From NCBI RefSeq assembly GCF_006716765.1, contig NZ_VFPO01000001.1, positions 4,402,001-4,466,000 on the forward strand: DNA of 64,000 nucleotides. The letters run 5' to 3'. The stretch is from Actinomadura hallensis (GTDB lineage Bacteria > Actinomycetota > Actinomycetes > Streptosporangiales > Streptosporangiaceae). Shown here in pieces: positions 17,618-26,324 of the stretch. Made by a program: the position numbers and the translations under genes. The notes beneath the pieces are model-generated. The model did no database searches, had not been told where the DNA came from, and was given only the letters and a program-made list of their open reading frames with translations. The stretch's first letter is position 1, and every line of letters begins with the position of its first letter.

Positions 17618-18079
17618 TCAGGCGGCGTAGGGGGTGAACACCCACTTCTTGTACGACCAGTAGCGGAACGCGGCGCCGAACGCGACGCCCGCGAGCAGCC
17701 CGGCGTTGTAGGCGACCCCGCCGTGAAGCCCGAGGGTGTAGTAGGTGAAGCCCGTGCACACGACCTGGATGAGCAGGCCGACGCCGTTGAGCGCGAAGAA
17801 GATCGCCACCTCGCGGCCGGAGCCGTCGCTGTCGCGGTGGCGGAACACCCAGAAGCGGTTGAGCAGGTACGAGGCGAACGTGGAGATCACCGTCGGCACG
17901 ACGACGCTCGTGACGGGGCTGCCGCCGAGCCACGCGCGCATGACGTTGGCGCCCAGGATCATGATCAGCGTGCCGATGACCCCCACGAAGCCGAAGCTGA
18001 GCAGTTCGCTCAGGAATCTCCGGTACGCCGGGGCGGCTTCGACCGTTCTGACCGGTCTGGTCCGCTGCAGGGTGCTCAC
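17618..18079 (-). CDS. GtrA-family membrane protein
   Basis: Protein of about 153 residues with four hydrophobic segments: SFGFVGVIGTLIMILGANV, VVVPTVISTFASYLLNRFWVF, IFFALNGVGLLIQVVCTGF and NAGLLAGVAFGAAFRYWSYKKWVF. The LLNRFWVFRH and FRYWSYKKWVF ends are typical GtrA motifs. The family is thought to help move lipid-linked sugars across the membrane for cell-envelope glycosylation. A GTG at 18091 is an alternative start; neither has a strong ribosome site. No glycosyltransferase gene lies beside it, so the substrate is unknown. Confidence 0.85.
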   Translation of the reverse strand: MSTLQRTRPVRTVEAAPAYRRFLSELLSFGFVGVIGTLIMILGANVMRAWLGGSPVTSVVVPTVISTFASYLLNRFWVFRHRDSDGSGREVAIFFALNGVGLLIQVVCTGFTYYTLGLHGGVAYNAGLLAGVAFGAAFRYWSYKKWVFTPYAA

Positions 18080-18150
18080 TCGCCCAGACACTACCTGAGT
18101 AGGACATATGCGAATGTCACAACCCGGCCAAAAGATCAACATCGGACGGC

Positions 18151-19386
18151 TCAGCGGTCCGCCGCGGCGGCGGCCGCGGCGGTCGCCGGCGCCAGCAGCA
18201 CGATGAGGCCGACCAGGCCGACGGGGACCGCCAGCGCCCAGGTCAGGCCGACGCCCTGCGCGACGAACCCGATGACGGGCGGGCCGCCGAGCAGGCCGAG
18301 GTAGCCGACACCGGTGACGCGGGAGATCCCGGCCGCGGCGGGGACGCCGGGGAGGTTCCCGGCGGCGCTGAACGTGACGGGCGCGACGACCGCGATGCCG
18401 AGGCCGAACAGCGTGAATCCGGCCACGGCGACGGCGGGCTGCCCGGACAGCAGCCCGCACCCGAGGCCCAGCGCCGCGACCAGGGAGCCCGTCCGCAGCA
18501 CGGGGACCGGGCCGAACCGCGCGACCACCCGGTCGCCGCCGAACCGTCCCGCCGTCATCGCCACCGCGCACCCCGCGTAGCCGAGGCCGGCGAAGCCCGG
18601 GTCGGTGCCGAGGTACTCCCGCAGGTAGATCGCGCTCCAGTCGGCCATGGCGCCCTCCCCCACGAACGAGCACAACCCGATGACGCCGAGCATGGCCAGC
18701 ATCCACCGGGAGGACGGCGCGGCCGTCCGCGCGCCCGGGCCGTGCCCGCCGGGATCGCGCCCGTCCGGCCCGTGGTCCTCCGGGAGGCGGGGCCGCTGTT
18801 CGTGTAGGACGTCGGCGGAGCGGTCCAGCAGGCCCCGGCAGCCGACCGCGATCAGCGCCGCCAGCGCCGCGGCCGCGGCCGCCAGATGCAGCGGGACGGG
18901 GACGCCCAGGTAGGCCACTCCGGAACCGGCCAGCGCGGCCGCGAGCGTCCCGATGCTGTACCAGCCGTGCAGCCCGGACATCAGGGGCCGCCCGTAGCCG
19001 CGTTCGACGGCCACCCCCTGGGCGTTCATCGCCACGTCCATCAGCCCCATCGCGGCGCCGAACAGCAGCAGGGCGAAGACCAGCGCGCCGAGGTTCCAGG
19101 CGAGCCCGATCGGGACCAGCGACGCCGCCGCGGCGGTCCCGGCGGCGATCGTCGTCGCCCGGCTGCCCCACCGGGCGACGATCCGCCCCGCGAAGCGCAC
19201 GGCGGCGACGACGCCGACCGGGGCGCCCAGCAGGGCGACGCCCATCGAGCCCTCGCCCAGCCCGAGGTGCTCCTTGATCTGCGGGATGCGGACCACCCAG
19301 GCGGCCGCGATCAGCCCGTGCGCCGCGAACGCCGTCGTCACGGCCACCCGCGCGCGACCGAACGCCGCGACCTCGTCCGTGACCAT
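18151..19386 (-). CDS. MFS transporter (sugar/efflux type)
   Basis: Protein of about 411 residues with twelve hydrophobic segments in two halves joined by a hydrophilic loop (residues about 205-235, HEQRPRLPEDHGPDGR). Motifs HGLIAAAWVVRIPQIKEHLGLGEGSMGVALLGAPVG and MGLMDVAMNAQGVAVERGYGRPLMSGLHGWYSIG match the actinobacterial family annotated as MFS permeases of the fucose/YbjJ type. I start at the internal ATG (VTDEVAAF...) because the preceding 14 residues are basic and unlike the family. Substrate unknown. Confidence 0.87.
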   Translation of the reverse strand: MVTDEVAAFGRARVAVTTAFAAHGLIAAAWVVRIPQIKEHLGLGEGSMGVALLGAPVGVVAAVRFAGRIVARWGSRATTIAAGTAAAASLVPIGLAWNLGALVFALLLFGAAMGLMDVAMNAQGVAVERGYGRPLMSGLHGWYSIGTLAAALAGSGVAYLGVPVPLHLAAAAAALAALIAVGCRGLLDRSADVLHEQRPRLPEDHGPDGRDPGGHGPGARTAAPSSRWMLAMLGVIGLCSFVGEGAMADWSAIYLREYLGTDPGFAGLGYAGCAVAMTAGRFGGDRVVARFGPVPVLRTGSLVAALGLGCGLLSGQPAVAVAGFTLFGLGIAVVAPVTFSAAGNLPGVPAAAGISRVTGVGYLGLLGGPPVIGFVAQGVGLTWALAVPVGLVGLIVLLAPATAAAAAAADR

Positions 19387-19498
19387 CCGGCCGACTGTAC
19401 GCGACCCCGCCGCGCGCCCGCGACGCACTGGCGCCCCGCCCGGCCCGGCCGTGCGCCGCGCCCTGATCGGGCCACGGGCTCAGACCAGCCCGCGGTTT

Positions 19499-19532
19499 CG
19501 AGCCGGGACGCGGTTCGAGCCGGGACGCGGTT
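19499..19532. repeat. Two tandem copies of a 17-bp unit in a low-complexity gap
   Basis: CGAGCCGGGACGCGGTT occurs twice in a row; degenerate versions (CAGGCCGGACCGCGA, GGGCCAGGGCGCAGCC) continue to about 19645. The 263-base gap between the MFS and reductase genes otherwise holds nothing I can identify. Confidence 0.75.
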
Positions 19533-19649
19533 CAGGCCGGACCGCGACTCGGACCAGGGCGCGACCCAGGTCAGCCCCCGGCTCGGGCAGACCGTGGCTC
19601 AGAGCGCGCCGCAGCCCGGGCCAGGGCGCAGCCGGGGGCAGGGCGCGGC

Positions 19650-20876
19650 TTAGGTGAGGGCGGAGAGGGGCACGTCGGGGTCGGCGAGCCGGGTCCTGTC
19701 CACGCGGGCGCCCGAGCGGATCAGCGCCTGGACGTCGCCGGTGACGTCCCACACGTTGACGTTCATCCCGGCGACGACCCGGCCGCCCGACAGCCAGAAC
19801 ACGACGAACTCCCGCGAGGCGACGTCCCCGCGGTACACGACCTCGTCGTACTCCCCGGGGGCCGCGACGCCCGACATCTCCATCCCGAGGTCGTACTGGT
19901 CGCTGAAGAAGTACGGGATCCGGTCGTAGACGACGTCCTGGCCGAGCATCGCGCGGGCCGCGGCCGGGCCGCCGTTCAGCGCGTTCGCCCAGTGCTCCAC
20001 CCGGATCCGGCGGCCGAAGAGCGGGTTGTAGGCGTTGGCGACGTCCCCCGCGGCGAAGATGTCGGGATCGGACGTGCGCAGCGACTGGTCGACCAGGATC
20101 CCGTCGGACACCTCCAGGCCCGCCTCCTCGGCGAGCGCGGTGTTGGGCCGCGCCCCGATTCCGACGATCACGACGTCCGCGGGCACCTCGGCGCCGCCGG
20201 AGGTGACGACCGCCGACACCTGCCCCGCGCCCCAGAACCCGGCGACGCCCTGGTCGAGCCGCAGGTCGACCCCGTGCTCGCGATGCAGGTCGCCGAACAT
20301 CCCGCCGAGCTCGGGGCCCATCGCGGCGTGCAGCGGCGTCGGCTCCGGCTCGATGATCGTCACGTCGTTGCCGTGGGAGCGGGCGGCGGCCGTCGTCTCC
20401 AGCCCGATCCAGCCGGCCCCGGCGACCACGACCCGGCGCCCGCCGGGGGCGAGGGCCTGCTTCAGCGCCGCCGAGTCGGCCATCGTCCGCAGGTAGTGGA
20501 TGCCCTGCAACTTGGCGCCCGGCACGGCCAGCCGCCGCGGGGACGCACCCGTCGCCAGCAGCAGCCTGTCGTAGCGGATCGGTTCCCCGCTGCCCAGCCG
20601 CACCTGGTGCGCGCCCCGGTCGATCGCGGCGACGGTGGTGCCCAGCCGAAGCTCCACGTCGTGCTTGTCGTACCAGTCGGCCTCGTGGACGTGGGCCTTC
20701 TCCCGAGGCTCCCGGTCCAGCAGGAACCCTTTGGACAGCGGCGGCCGCTCGTAGGGCCGCTCGATCTCGTCCCCGATCAGCAGCACCCTGCCCGCGAAAC
20801 CCTCCTCGCGGAGCGTCTCCGCCGCCTTGGCGCCTGCCAGGCTCGCTCCGGCGATGACGAACGTCTCCTCGGGCAT
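19650..20876 (-). CDS. FAD-dependent ferredoxin reductase-type oxidoreductase
   Basis: Protein of 408 residues with the layout of the reductases that serve P450s and Rieske oxygenases: FAD-binding TFVIAGASLAGAKAAETLREEGF (glycine motif degenerate as GASLAG), YERPPLSKGFL, NAD-binding RRVVVAGAGWIGLETTAAA, and the second FAD motif DPDIFAAGDVANAYN, then a C-terminal interaction domain. It would pass electrons from NAD(P)H to a ferredoxin. No ferredoxin or P450 gene is adjacent. The ATG is chosen for its family-like N-terminus and the GGAGG nine bases upstream. Confidence 0.9.
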   Translation of the reverse strand: MPEETFVIAGASLAGAKAAETLREEGFAGRVLLIGDEIERPYERPPLSKGFLLDREPREKAHVHEADWYDKHDVELRLGTTVAAIDRGAHQVRLGSGEPIRYDRLLLATGASPRRLAVPGAKLQGIHYLRTMADSAALKQALAPGGRRVVVAGAGWIGLETTAAARSHGNDVTIIEPEPTPLHAAMGPELGGMFGDLHREHGVDLRLDQGVAGFWGAGQVSAVVTSGGAEVPADVVIVGIGARPNTALAEEAGLEVSDGILVDQSLRTSDPDIFAAGDVANAYNPLFGRRIRVEHWANALNGGPAAARAMLGQDVVYDRIPYFFSDQYDLGMEMSGVAAPGEYDEVVYRGDVASREFVVFWLSGGRVVAGMNVNVWDVTGDVQALIRSGARVDRTRLADPDVPLSALT

Positions 20877-21021
20877 GGCGACCTCCTGTAGTTGACCTGT
20901 AGCCATCCCTACAGCGCCGTCTGGGGCGAGACAAGGGTCACCGTCCGGTGGGTCAAGGCGCATCCCGGCCATCGTTCAGCCCGAAAAGAAGCTTCTGGAC
21001 GCCCGAATCGCGCTCGGACGG

Positions 21022-22305
21022 TCAGGAGCGGGCCTCCAGCATGCGGTGGCGGGCCATGGCGGACAGGTCCGTCAGCGAGGCGATCTGGTCGATGACCGCG
21101 CGGAGCCGCCCCGCGTCGTCGTCGGCGTCCTCGAACGCGAAGCGGAACCCGGGTTCGAGGGTCTCGGGCGCGCCGGCCAGCGTCATCTCGGCCAGCTCGG
21201 TGATCAGCGTCCGCTGCCGGGCCCTGACCTCCTCGTGGCTGATCCACACGTAGTGCGCGGTGATGCCCTTGAGCAGGGCGTTCTCCAGCCGCTGCGCGCG
21301 CGGGACGATCAGCTCCGCGGCGTACCGGGTCAGCGGGCGGTCGCCGTACGCCTCCCGGGTGGCGGTCTCGGCCGCCATGCAGAACCGGCCGATCAGCGTG
21401 CTGGTGAGGTTCTTCAGGGCGGCGAGGCTGCGCGGCGTGCCGTCGTAGCGGTCGGGCCAGTACGGCTCGGCGAGCAGCTCCGCGAAGCGCTCCTCCAGCT
21501 CGGCGAGGTCGGCGTCGGTGCAGTACAGCTTGCGCGCGGTGGCGGCGACGAGGCGCCGCTCCGCCGGGTCGGCGAGGCGCGCGAAGTCGATGTGCCCGGC
21601 GACCAGCGCGTCCTCGAGGTCGTGGACGGAGTAGGCGACGTCGTCGCTCCAGTCCATGACCTGGGCCTCGAAGCACGTCCGGCCCGGTTCGACGCCCTCG
21701 CGGACCCAGTGCGCGACGTCCAGGTCGTCGTCGTAGATCCCGAACTTCCCGTTGACGGCCTCGTCCTGCGTCCAGGGGTACTTCATCGAGGCGTCGAGCG
21801 CGGCGCGGGTGAGGTTCAGGCCGACGCTGCGGCCGTACAGGGGCGGGCCGTCCGGCGCGAACGACTTCGGCTCCAGCCGGGTCAGGACGCGCAGGCTCTG
21901 CGCGTTGCCCTCGAAGCCGCCGCAGTCGCGCGCGACGGCGTCGAGCGCCACCTCGCCGTTGTGCCCGAACGGCGGGTGCCCGATGTCGTGGGCCAGGCAG
22001 GCCGTCTCGACGAGGTCGGGGTCGCAGCCGAGCGACTTGCCCAGCTCGCGCCCCACCTGGGCGCATTCGAGCGAGTGGGTCAGCCGGGTGCGCAGGCTCT
22101 GCACGGTGTCGGCGCCGGCGTCCGCGCCCGGCGAGGCGACCTGGGTCTTCGCCGCGAGCCGCCGCAGGGCGGCGCTGTGCAGGACGCGGGCGCGGTCGCG
22201 TTCGAACGCCGTCCGGTCGCGCCGCTTGGCGGGCTCGGGGGCCCACCTCCGCCTGTCGCGGTCGGAGTACCCGGCGAGGCCGCCGTTGATCGGATTGCTC
22301 GTCAT
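21022..22305 (-). CDS. dgt: Deoxyguanosinetriphosphate triphosphohydrolase-like HD protein
   Basis: Protein of 427 residues. HD-domain signatures are [39 protein letters not shown] and [17 protein letters not shown], plus [17 protein letters not shown]. Dgt hydrolyses dGTP (or dNTPs) to the nucleoside and triphosphate and so shapes dNTP pools. In many actinobacteria dgt lies next to dnaG; here about 6.4 kb of other genes separate them. The N-terminus ([13 protein letters not shown]) matches the family, supporting the start. Confidence 0.94.
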   Translation of the reverse strand: MTSNPINGGLAGYSDRDRRRWAPEPAKRRDRTAFERDRARVLHSAALRRLAAKTQVASPGADAGADTVQSLRTRLTHSLECAQVGRELGKSLGCDPDLVETACLAHDIGHPPFGHNGEVALDAVARDCGGFEGNAQSLRVLTRLEPKSFAPDGPPLYGRSVGLNLTRAALDASMKYPWTQDEAVNGKFGIYDDDLDVAHWVREGVEPGRTCFEAQVMDWSDDVAYSVHDLEDALVAGHIDFARLADPAERRLVAATARKLYCTDADLAELEERFAELLAEPYWPDRYDGTPRSLAALKNLTSTLIGRFCMAAETATREAYGDRPLTRYAAELIVPRAQRLENALLKGITAHYVWISHEEVRARQRTLITELAEMTLAGAPETLEPGFRFAFEDADDDAGRLRAVIDQIASLTDLSAMARHRMLEARS

Positions 22306-22366
22306 GTCCCTGTCCAGGGTAAGCGGGCACGATGACGTTCCGTCGTCCTCGCCTCCCGCCGGAGTG

Positions 22367-23158
22367 TCAGCGGGCGGGCGGCGGGGTGGCAGGCGGCGCC
22401 GTCGGCGCGGAGGGGTCGAGGTGGATGCGCCTTATGGTCTCGCTCGGCGCGTGGACGCTCCTGCCCAGCAGCACGTACGACAGGTAGGCGCCGGTCTCCC
22501 GGACGATGTAGTTGAACTGGGTGTCGCGGGTCTGCACGCTGGGGCCGCTGCGGGTCGGGGACGAGGACGCCTCGATGCCGTGGTCCCCGGCCATCTTCTT
22601 CGACCGCAGCCCGTGCCACGGGTCGGTGACGATCACGCCGGTCGACCAGCCGCGCCGGTCGAACTCCTCCCCCACGGCCCGCATGCTGCCGAGCGTGTCG
22701 CGCCCGACCGGCACGGCGACGACGTCCCCGGCCGGCACCCCGCCCCGCTCGACCAGCCAGGTGCGGCCGGAGTCCGCCTCGGTGTAGTTGTCGCCGGGGG
22801 CCTTGCCGCCGACGGTCACGATGGCGGGCGCGACGCCCTCGCGGTAGAGGTCGAGGGCGTGCTGGAGCCGCCAGCGCAGCGTCGGGGACGGCTCGCCGTC
22901 GTACTGCGCGGCGCCGAGCACGATGATCGCGTCGGAGCGGGGCCGCTCGTCCTGGCGGGCCTGGTACCAGATCCGCCCGCCGACGGCGAGGGGCGTCAGC
23001 ACCCCGGCCAGGAGCAGTCCGAGGACGACGGTCACCGGGATCGTGAACCAGAGCGGCCTGCGCCGCCGTCCGCGCGGCCGCCGCTCGGGCTCGTCGGGAC
23101 CGTGGTCCTCGCTCCGGGTCTCCGGCGGTTCCTCTTCCAACGTCATCGCTTCCGACAC
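22367..23158 (-). CDS. YdcF/SanA-like membrane-anchored DUF218 protein
   Basis: Protein of 263 residues: an acidic then basic cytoplasmic N-terminus, one membrane segment ([25 protein letters not shown], about 36-60), then a DUF218 domain outside the membrane with [43 protein letters not shown] and the late [22 protein letters not shown]218 proteins such as SanA and ElyC act in cell-envelope integrity; the reaction is not settled. A Pro-rich tail ends the protein. An ATG four codons in is an alternative start. Confidence 0.87.
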   Translation of the reverse strand: MSEAMTLEEEPPETRSEDHGPDEPERRPRGRRRRPLWFTIPVTVVLGLLLAGVLTPLAVGGRIWYQARQDERPRSDAIIVLGAAQYDGEPSPTLRWRLQHALDLYREGVAPAIVTVGGKAPGDNYTEADSGRTWLVERGGVPAGDVVAVPVGRDTLGSMRAVGEEFDRRGWSTGVIVTDPWHGLRSKKMAGDHGIEASSSPTRSGPSVQTRDTQFNYIVRETGAYLSYVLLGRSVHAPSETIRRIHLDPSAPTAPPATPPPAR

Positions 23159-23201
23159 GTAGGTTAGACGCTCCGCCGGTGCGGCGAGGTTCGCGGACGG
23201 C

Positions 23202-23249
23202 GTCGTTCAGAAACCGAGTCGTTCAGAAACCGCGTCGTTCACGGACCGG
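23202..23249. repeat. Three tandem copies of a 16-bp unit
   Basis: GTCGTTCAGAAACCGA, GTCGTTCAGAAACCGC and the degenerate GTCGTTCACGGACCGG follow each other between the ppdK stop and the YdcF-like gene. Confidence 0.8.
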
Positions 23250-23299
23250 GGGCGGCCGGGCCGCCGCGCGCGTGCGCGGGAGACCGGCCGCCGCGGCCG

Positions 23300-25996
23300 T
23301 CAGCGGCTGTCGCTCCCGCCGGACCCCGCCGCCATGATCGCGGCGCGGCCCGCCTCCAGCCGCGCGACGGGGACGCGGAACGGCGAGCAGGACACGTAGT
23401 CGAGCCCGACCTCGTGGCAGAAGTGCACCGAGTCGGGGTCGCCGCCGTGCTCGCCGCAGATGCCCAGCTTGATCCCCGGCCGCGCCTTCCGGCCCTCCTC
23501 GGCGGCGATGCGGACGAGCCGCCCCACGCCGTCCCGGTCGAGGGTCTCGAACGGCGACACCCCGAAGATCCCGAGCTCCAGGTAGCGGCCGAAGAACGCA
23601 GCCTCGACGTCGTCGCGGGAGAAGCCCCAGGTGGTCTGGGTGAGGTCGTTGGTGCCGAACGAGAAGAACTCGGCGGCCTCGGCGATCTGCCCGGCCGTCA
23701 TCGCCGCCCTCGGCAGCTCGATCATCGTGCCGATCAGCGCCGGTACGTCCACCCCCGTGGACTCCCTGACCTGCGCCAGGATCTCGCGGGCCTCGTCGCG
23801 GACGGCCTCCAGCTCCTGGACGGCCCCGACGAGCGGGATCATGATCTCCGGGCGCGGGTCGCCGCCGGCGCGGCGCCGCGCCGCCGCGGCCTCGGCGATC
23901 GCGCGGACCTGCATCGCGAACAGCCCCGGAATCACCAGACCGAGCCGCACGCCGCGCAGTCCGAGCATAGGGTTCTGCTCGTGCAGCCGGGTGACGGCCT
24001 CGAGCAGCTTCCGGTCCCTGGGGTCCGCGTCGTCGCCCGCGAGCGCGACCTTGACGGAGAGCTCGGTGATGTCGGGAAGGAACTCGTGCAGCGGCGGGTC
24101 GATCAGCCGGATCGTGACCGGCAGGCCGTCCATCGCCTCGAAGATGCCCTCGAAGTCGCTCTTCTGCAGCGGCTCCAGGGCGTCGAGCGCGGCCTGCCGC
24201 TCCGCGTCGTCCTCGGCCAGGACCAGCTTCTCGATGAGCTGCCGCCGGTCGCCGAGGAACATGTGCTCGGTGCGGCACAGCCCGATCCCCGCGGCGCCGA
24301 ACCGGCGCGCCCGCGCCGAGTCCTCGGGGTTGTCGGAGTTCGCGCGGACCTTCAGCGCCGCCCGCTCGTCGGCGTGCCGCATGACGCGGTCGACGGCCTT
24401 CACGAGGTCGTCGCCCTCGTCGGCGGACAGCTCGCCCTCGAAGTACCGGACGACGGGCGAGTCCTCCACGGGCGCCTCGCCGAGGTACACGTCCCCGGAG
24501 GTCCCGTCGATGGAGATCAGGTCGCCCTCCCGGACCGTCACGCCGCCGGGGGCCGTGAAGTGCCCGTTCTTGACGTCGACGTCCAGCTCCTCAGCGCCGC
24601 AGACGCAGGTCTTGCCCATGCCGCGGGCGACCACGGCGGCGTGCGAGGTCTTGCCGCCGCGGGACGTCAGGACGCCCTTGGCGGCCATCATCCCGGCGAG
24701 GTCGTCGGGGTTGGTCTCGCGGCGCACGAGGATCACGTCCTCGCCCTGGGCGGCCAGTTCCACGGCCCGTTCGGAGGTGAACACGGCCTTGCCGACGGCG
24801 GCGCCCGGCGAGGCGTTCATGCCCCGGGTCAGCTTCCGCACCCCGTCGACCGAGTCGGCGAAGCGGGGGAACATCAGCTGGGCGAGCTGGTCGCCGCTGA
24901 CGCGGCGGACGGCCTCGTCCACGTCGATGAGCCCCTGGTCGAGGAGCTGGCAGGCGATGCGGAACGCCGCGGCGGCGGTCCGCTTGCCGACCCGGGTCTG
25001 CAGCATCCACAGCTTCCCGCGCTCGATCGTGAACTCGATGTCGCACATGTCGCGGTAGTGGTTCTCGAGCGTCTCCATGATCTCGAGAAGCCGGTCGTAG
25101 GACGCCTTGTCGATCCGCTCCAGCTCCGTCAGCGGCACGGTGTTGCGGATGCCGGCGACGACGTCCTCGCCCTGGGCGTTCTGCAGGTAGTCGCCGTAGA
25201 CGCCCTGCTGGCCGGACGCGGGGTCGCGGGTGAACGCGACGCCCGTCCCCGAGTCCATGCCCATGTTGCCGAACACCATCGAGCAGATGTTGACGGCGGT
25301 GCCCAGGTCGACGGGGATGCGCTCCTGGCGGCGGTACAGGATGGCGCGGGGGGCGTTCCAGGAGTTGAACACCGCCTCGATGGCCAGGTCCATCTGCTCG
25401 CGGGGGTCGGTCGGGAACTCCCGGCCGGACCGCTCCCGGACGATCGCCTTGAACCGCTCGACCAGCTCCTTGAAGTCGTCGGCGGTGAGGTCGCCGTCGT
25501 CGTCGGTGCCGCGGGCGCGCTTGACGTCGTCGATGGCCTCCTCGAAGAGGTCGCCGTCGACGTCCATGACCGTCCTGCCGAACATCTGGATCAGCCGGCG
25601 GTAGGAGTCCCACGCGAACCGCTCATCGCCCGCCTGCGAGGCGAGACCGTGCACCGACTCGTCGTTCAGCCCGACGTTGAGGACGGTCTCCATCATCCCC
25701 GGCATGCTGAACTTGGCGCCGGAGCGCACGCTGACCAGCAGCGGGTCGTCGCTCTGGCCGAGCTTCTTGCCCATCGCGGACTCCAGCCGGGCCAGGTGCT
25801 CGTTCACCTCGTCCGCCAGTCCCTCGGGCATCGCGCCGTGCTCGAGGTAGTGCCGGCAGGCCGCCGTGGTGATCGTGAACCCCGGGGGGACGGGCAGTCC
25901 GAGGTTGGTCATCTCGGCCAGGTTGGCGCCCTTGCCGCCCAGCAGATCTTTGAGGTCCTTGTTTCCCTCAGTGAAGTCGTACACGAACTTCGGCAC
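23300..25996 (-). CDS. ppdK: Pyruvate, phosphate dikinase
   Basis: Protein of 898 residues, the normal length. It converts pyruvate, ATP and phosphate to phosphoenolpyruvate, AMP and pyrophosphate. The N-terminal ATP-grasp part shows KDLLGGKGANLAEM and SVRSGAKFSMPGMMETVLN; the swivelling domain carries the phospho-histidine in GGKTSHAAVVARGMGK; the C-terminal TIM barrel shows GIGLCRTEHMF, RLIDPPLHEFLP and the late FGTNDLTQ and GICGEHGGDP. The GTG start is fixed by AGAAGGAGC a few bases upstream and by the family N-terminus. It is divergent from the trehalase gene. Confidence 0.97.
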   Translation of the reverse strand: MPKFVYDFTEGNKDLKDLLGGKGANLAEMTNLGLPVPPGFTITTAACRHYLEHGAMPEGLADEVNEHLARLESAMGKKLGQSDDPLLVSVRSGAKFSMPGMMETVLNVGLNDESVHGLASQAGDERFAWDSYRRLIQMFGRTVMDVDGDLFEEAIDDVKRARGTDDDGDLTADDFKELVERFKAIVRERSGREFPTDPREQMDLAIEAVFNSWNAPRAILYRRQERIPVDLGTAVNICSMVFGNMGMDSGTGVAFTRDPASGQQGVYGDYLQNAQGEDVVAGIRNTVPLTELERIDKASYDRLLEIMETLENHYRDMCDIEFTIERGKLWMLQTRVGKRTAAAAFRIACQLLDQGLIDVDEAVRRVSGDQLAQLMFPRFADSVDGVRKLTRGMNASPGAAVGKAVFTSERAVELAAQGEDVILVRRETNPDDLAGMMAAKGVLTSRGGKTSHAAVVARGMGKTCVCGAEELDVDVKNGHFTAPGGVTVREGDLISIDGTSGDVYLGEAPVEDSPVVRYFEGELSADEGDDLVKAVDRVMRHADERAALKVRANSDNPEDSARARRFGAAGIGLCRTEHMFLGDRRQLIEKLVLAEDDAERQAALDALEPLQKSDFEGIFEAMDGLPVTIRLIDPPLHEFLPDITELSVKVALAGDDADPRDRKLLEAVTRLHEQNPMLGLRGVRLGLVIPGLFAMQVRAIAEAAAARRRAGGDPRPEIMIPLVGAVQELEAVRDEAREILAQVRESTGVDVPALIGTMIELPRAAMTAGQIAEAAEFFSFGTNDLTQTTWGFSRDDVEAAFFGRYLELGIFGVSPFETLDRDGVGRLVRIAAEEGRKARPGIKLGICGEHGGDPDSVHFCHEVGLDYVSCSPFRVPVARLEAGRAAIMAAGSGGSDSR

Positions 25997-26324
25997 GGGG
26001 AGCTCCTTCTCGCTCCGGTTCCACCCAGCGGCAGTGCCGGGCCCGTTCCGGCGGAGGCGCACCATCGCGTTCCCGCAGGCGGCGACGGGTCCGCTGCCCT
26101 GTTTGCGGGGACTGTACCCGCGACGTCCGTTCTCGCTCGGCGCCCGGTGCGGCGAGCCGAGTTTCCCCAGGTCAGAGGCATAAAGGTGGTCTATTCCAAT
26201 GGGGTGACGAAGGAAACACCACCGCCGCGCGGGCCCCGGCGCGGACGAGGCGCCCGGGCCGGCCCCGCACACCGTGGCGTACCCACCGCCAGGGAGAGAG
26301 ATGATGGTTCGAGGAGGTGAGGTC
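25997..26324. other. Divergent intergenic region between ppdK and the trehalase gene
   Basis: About 330 bases. An AT-richer patch at 26176-26206 (CATAAAGG ... CTATTCCAATGG) is the likely promoter area, but I cannot assign -35/-10 pairs. The rest is GC-rich without long inverted repeats. Confidence 0.5.
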
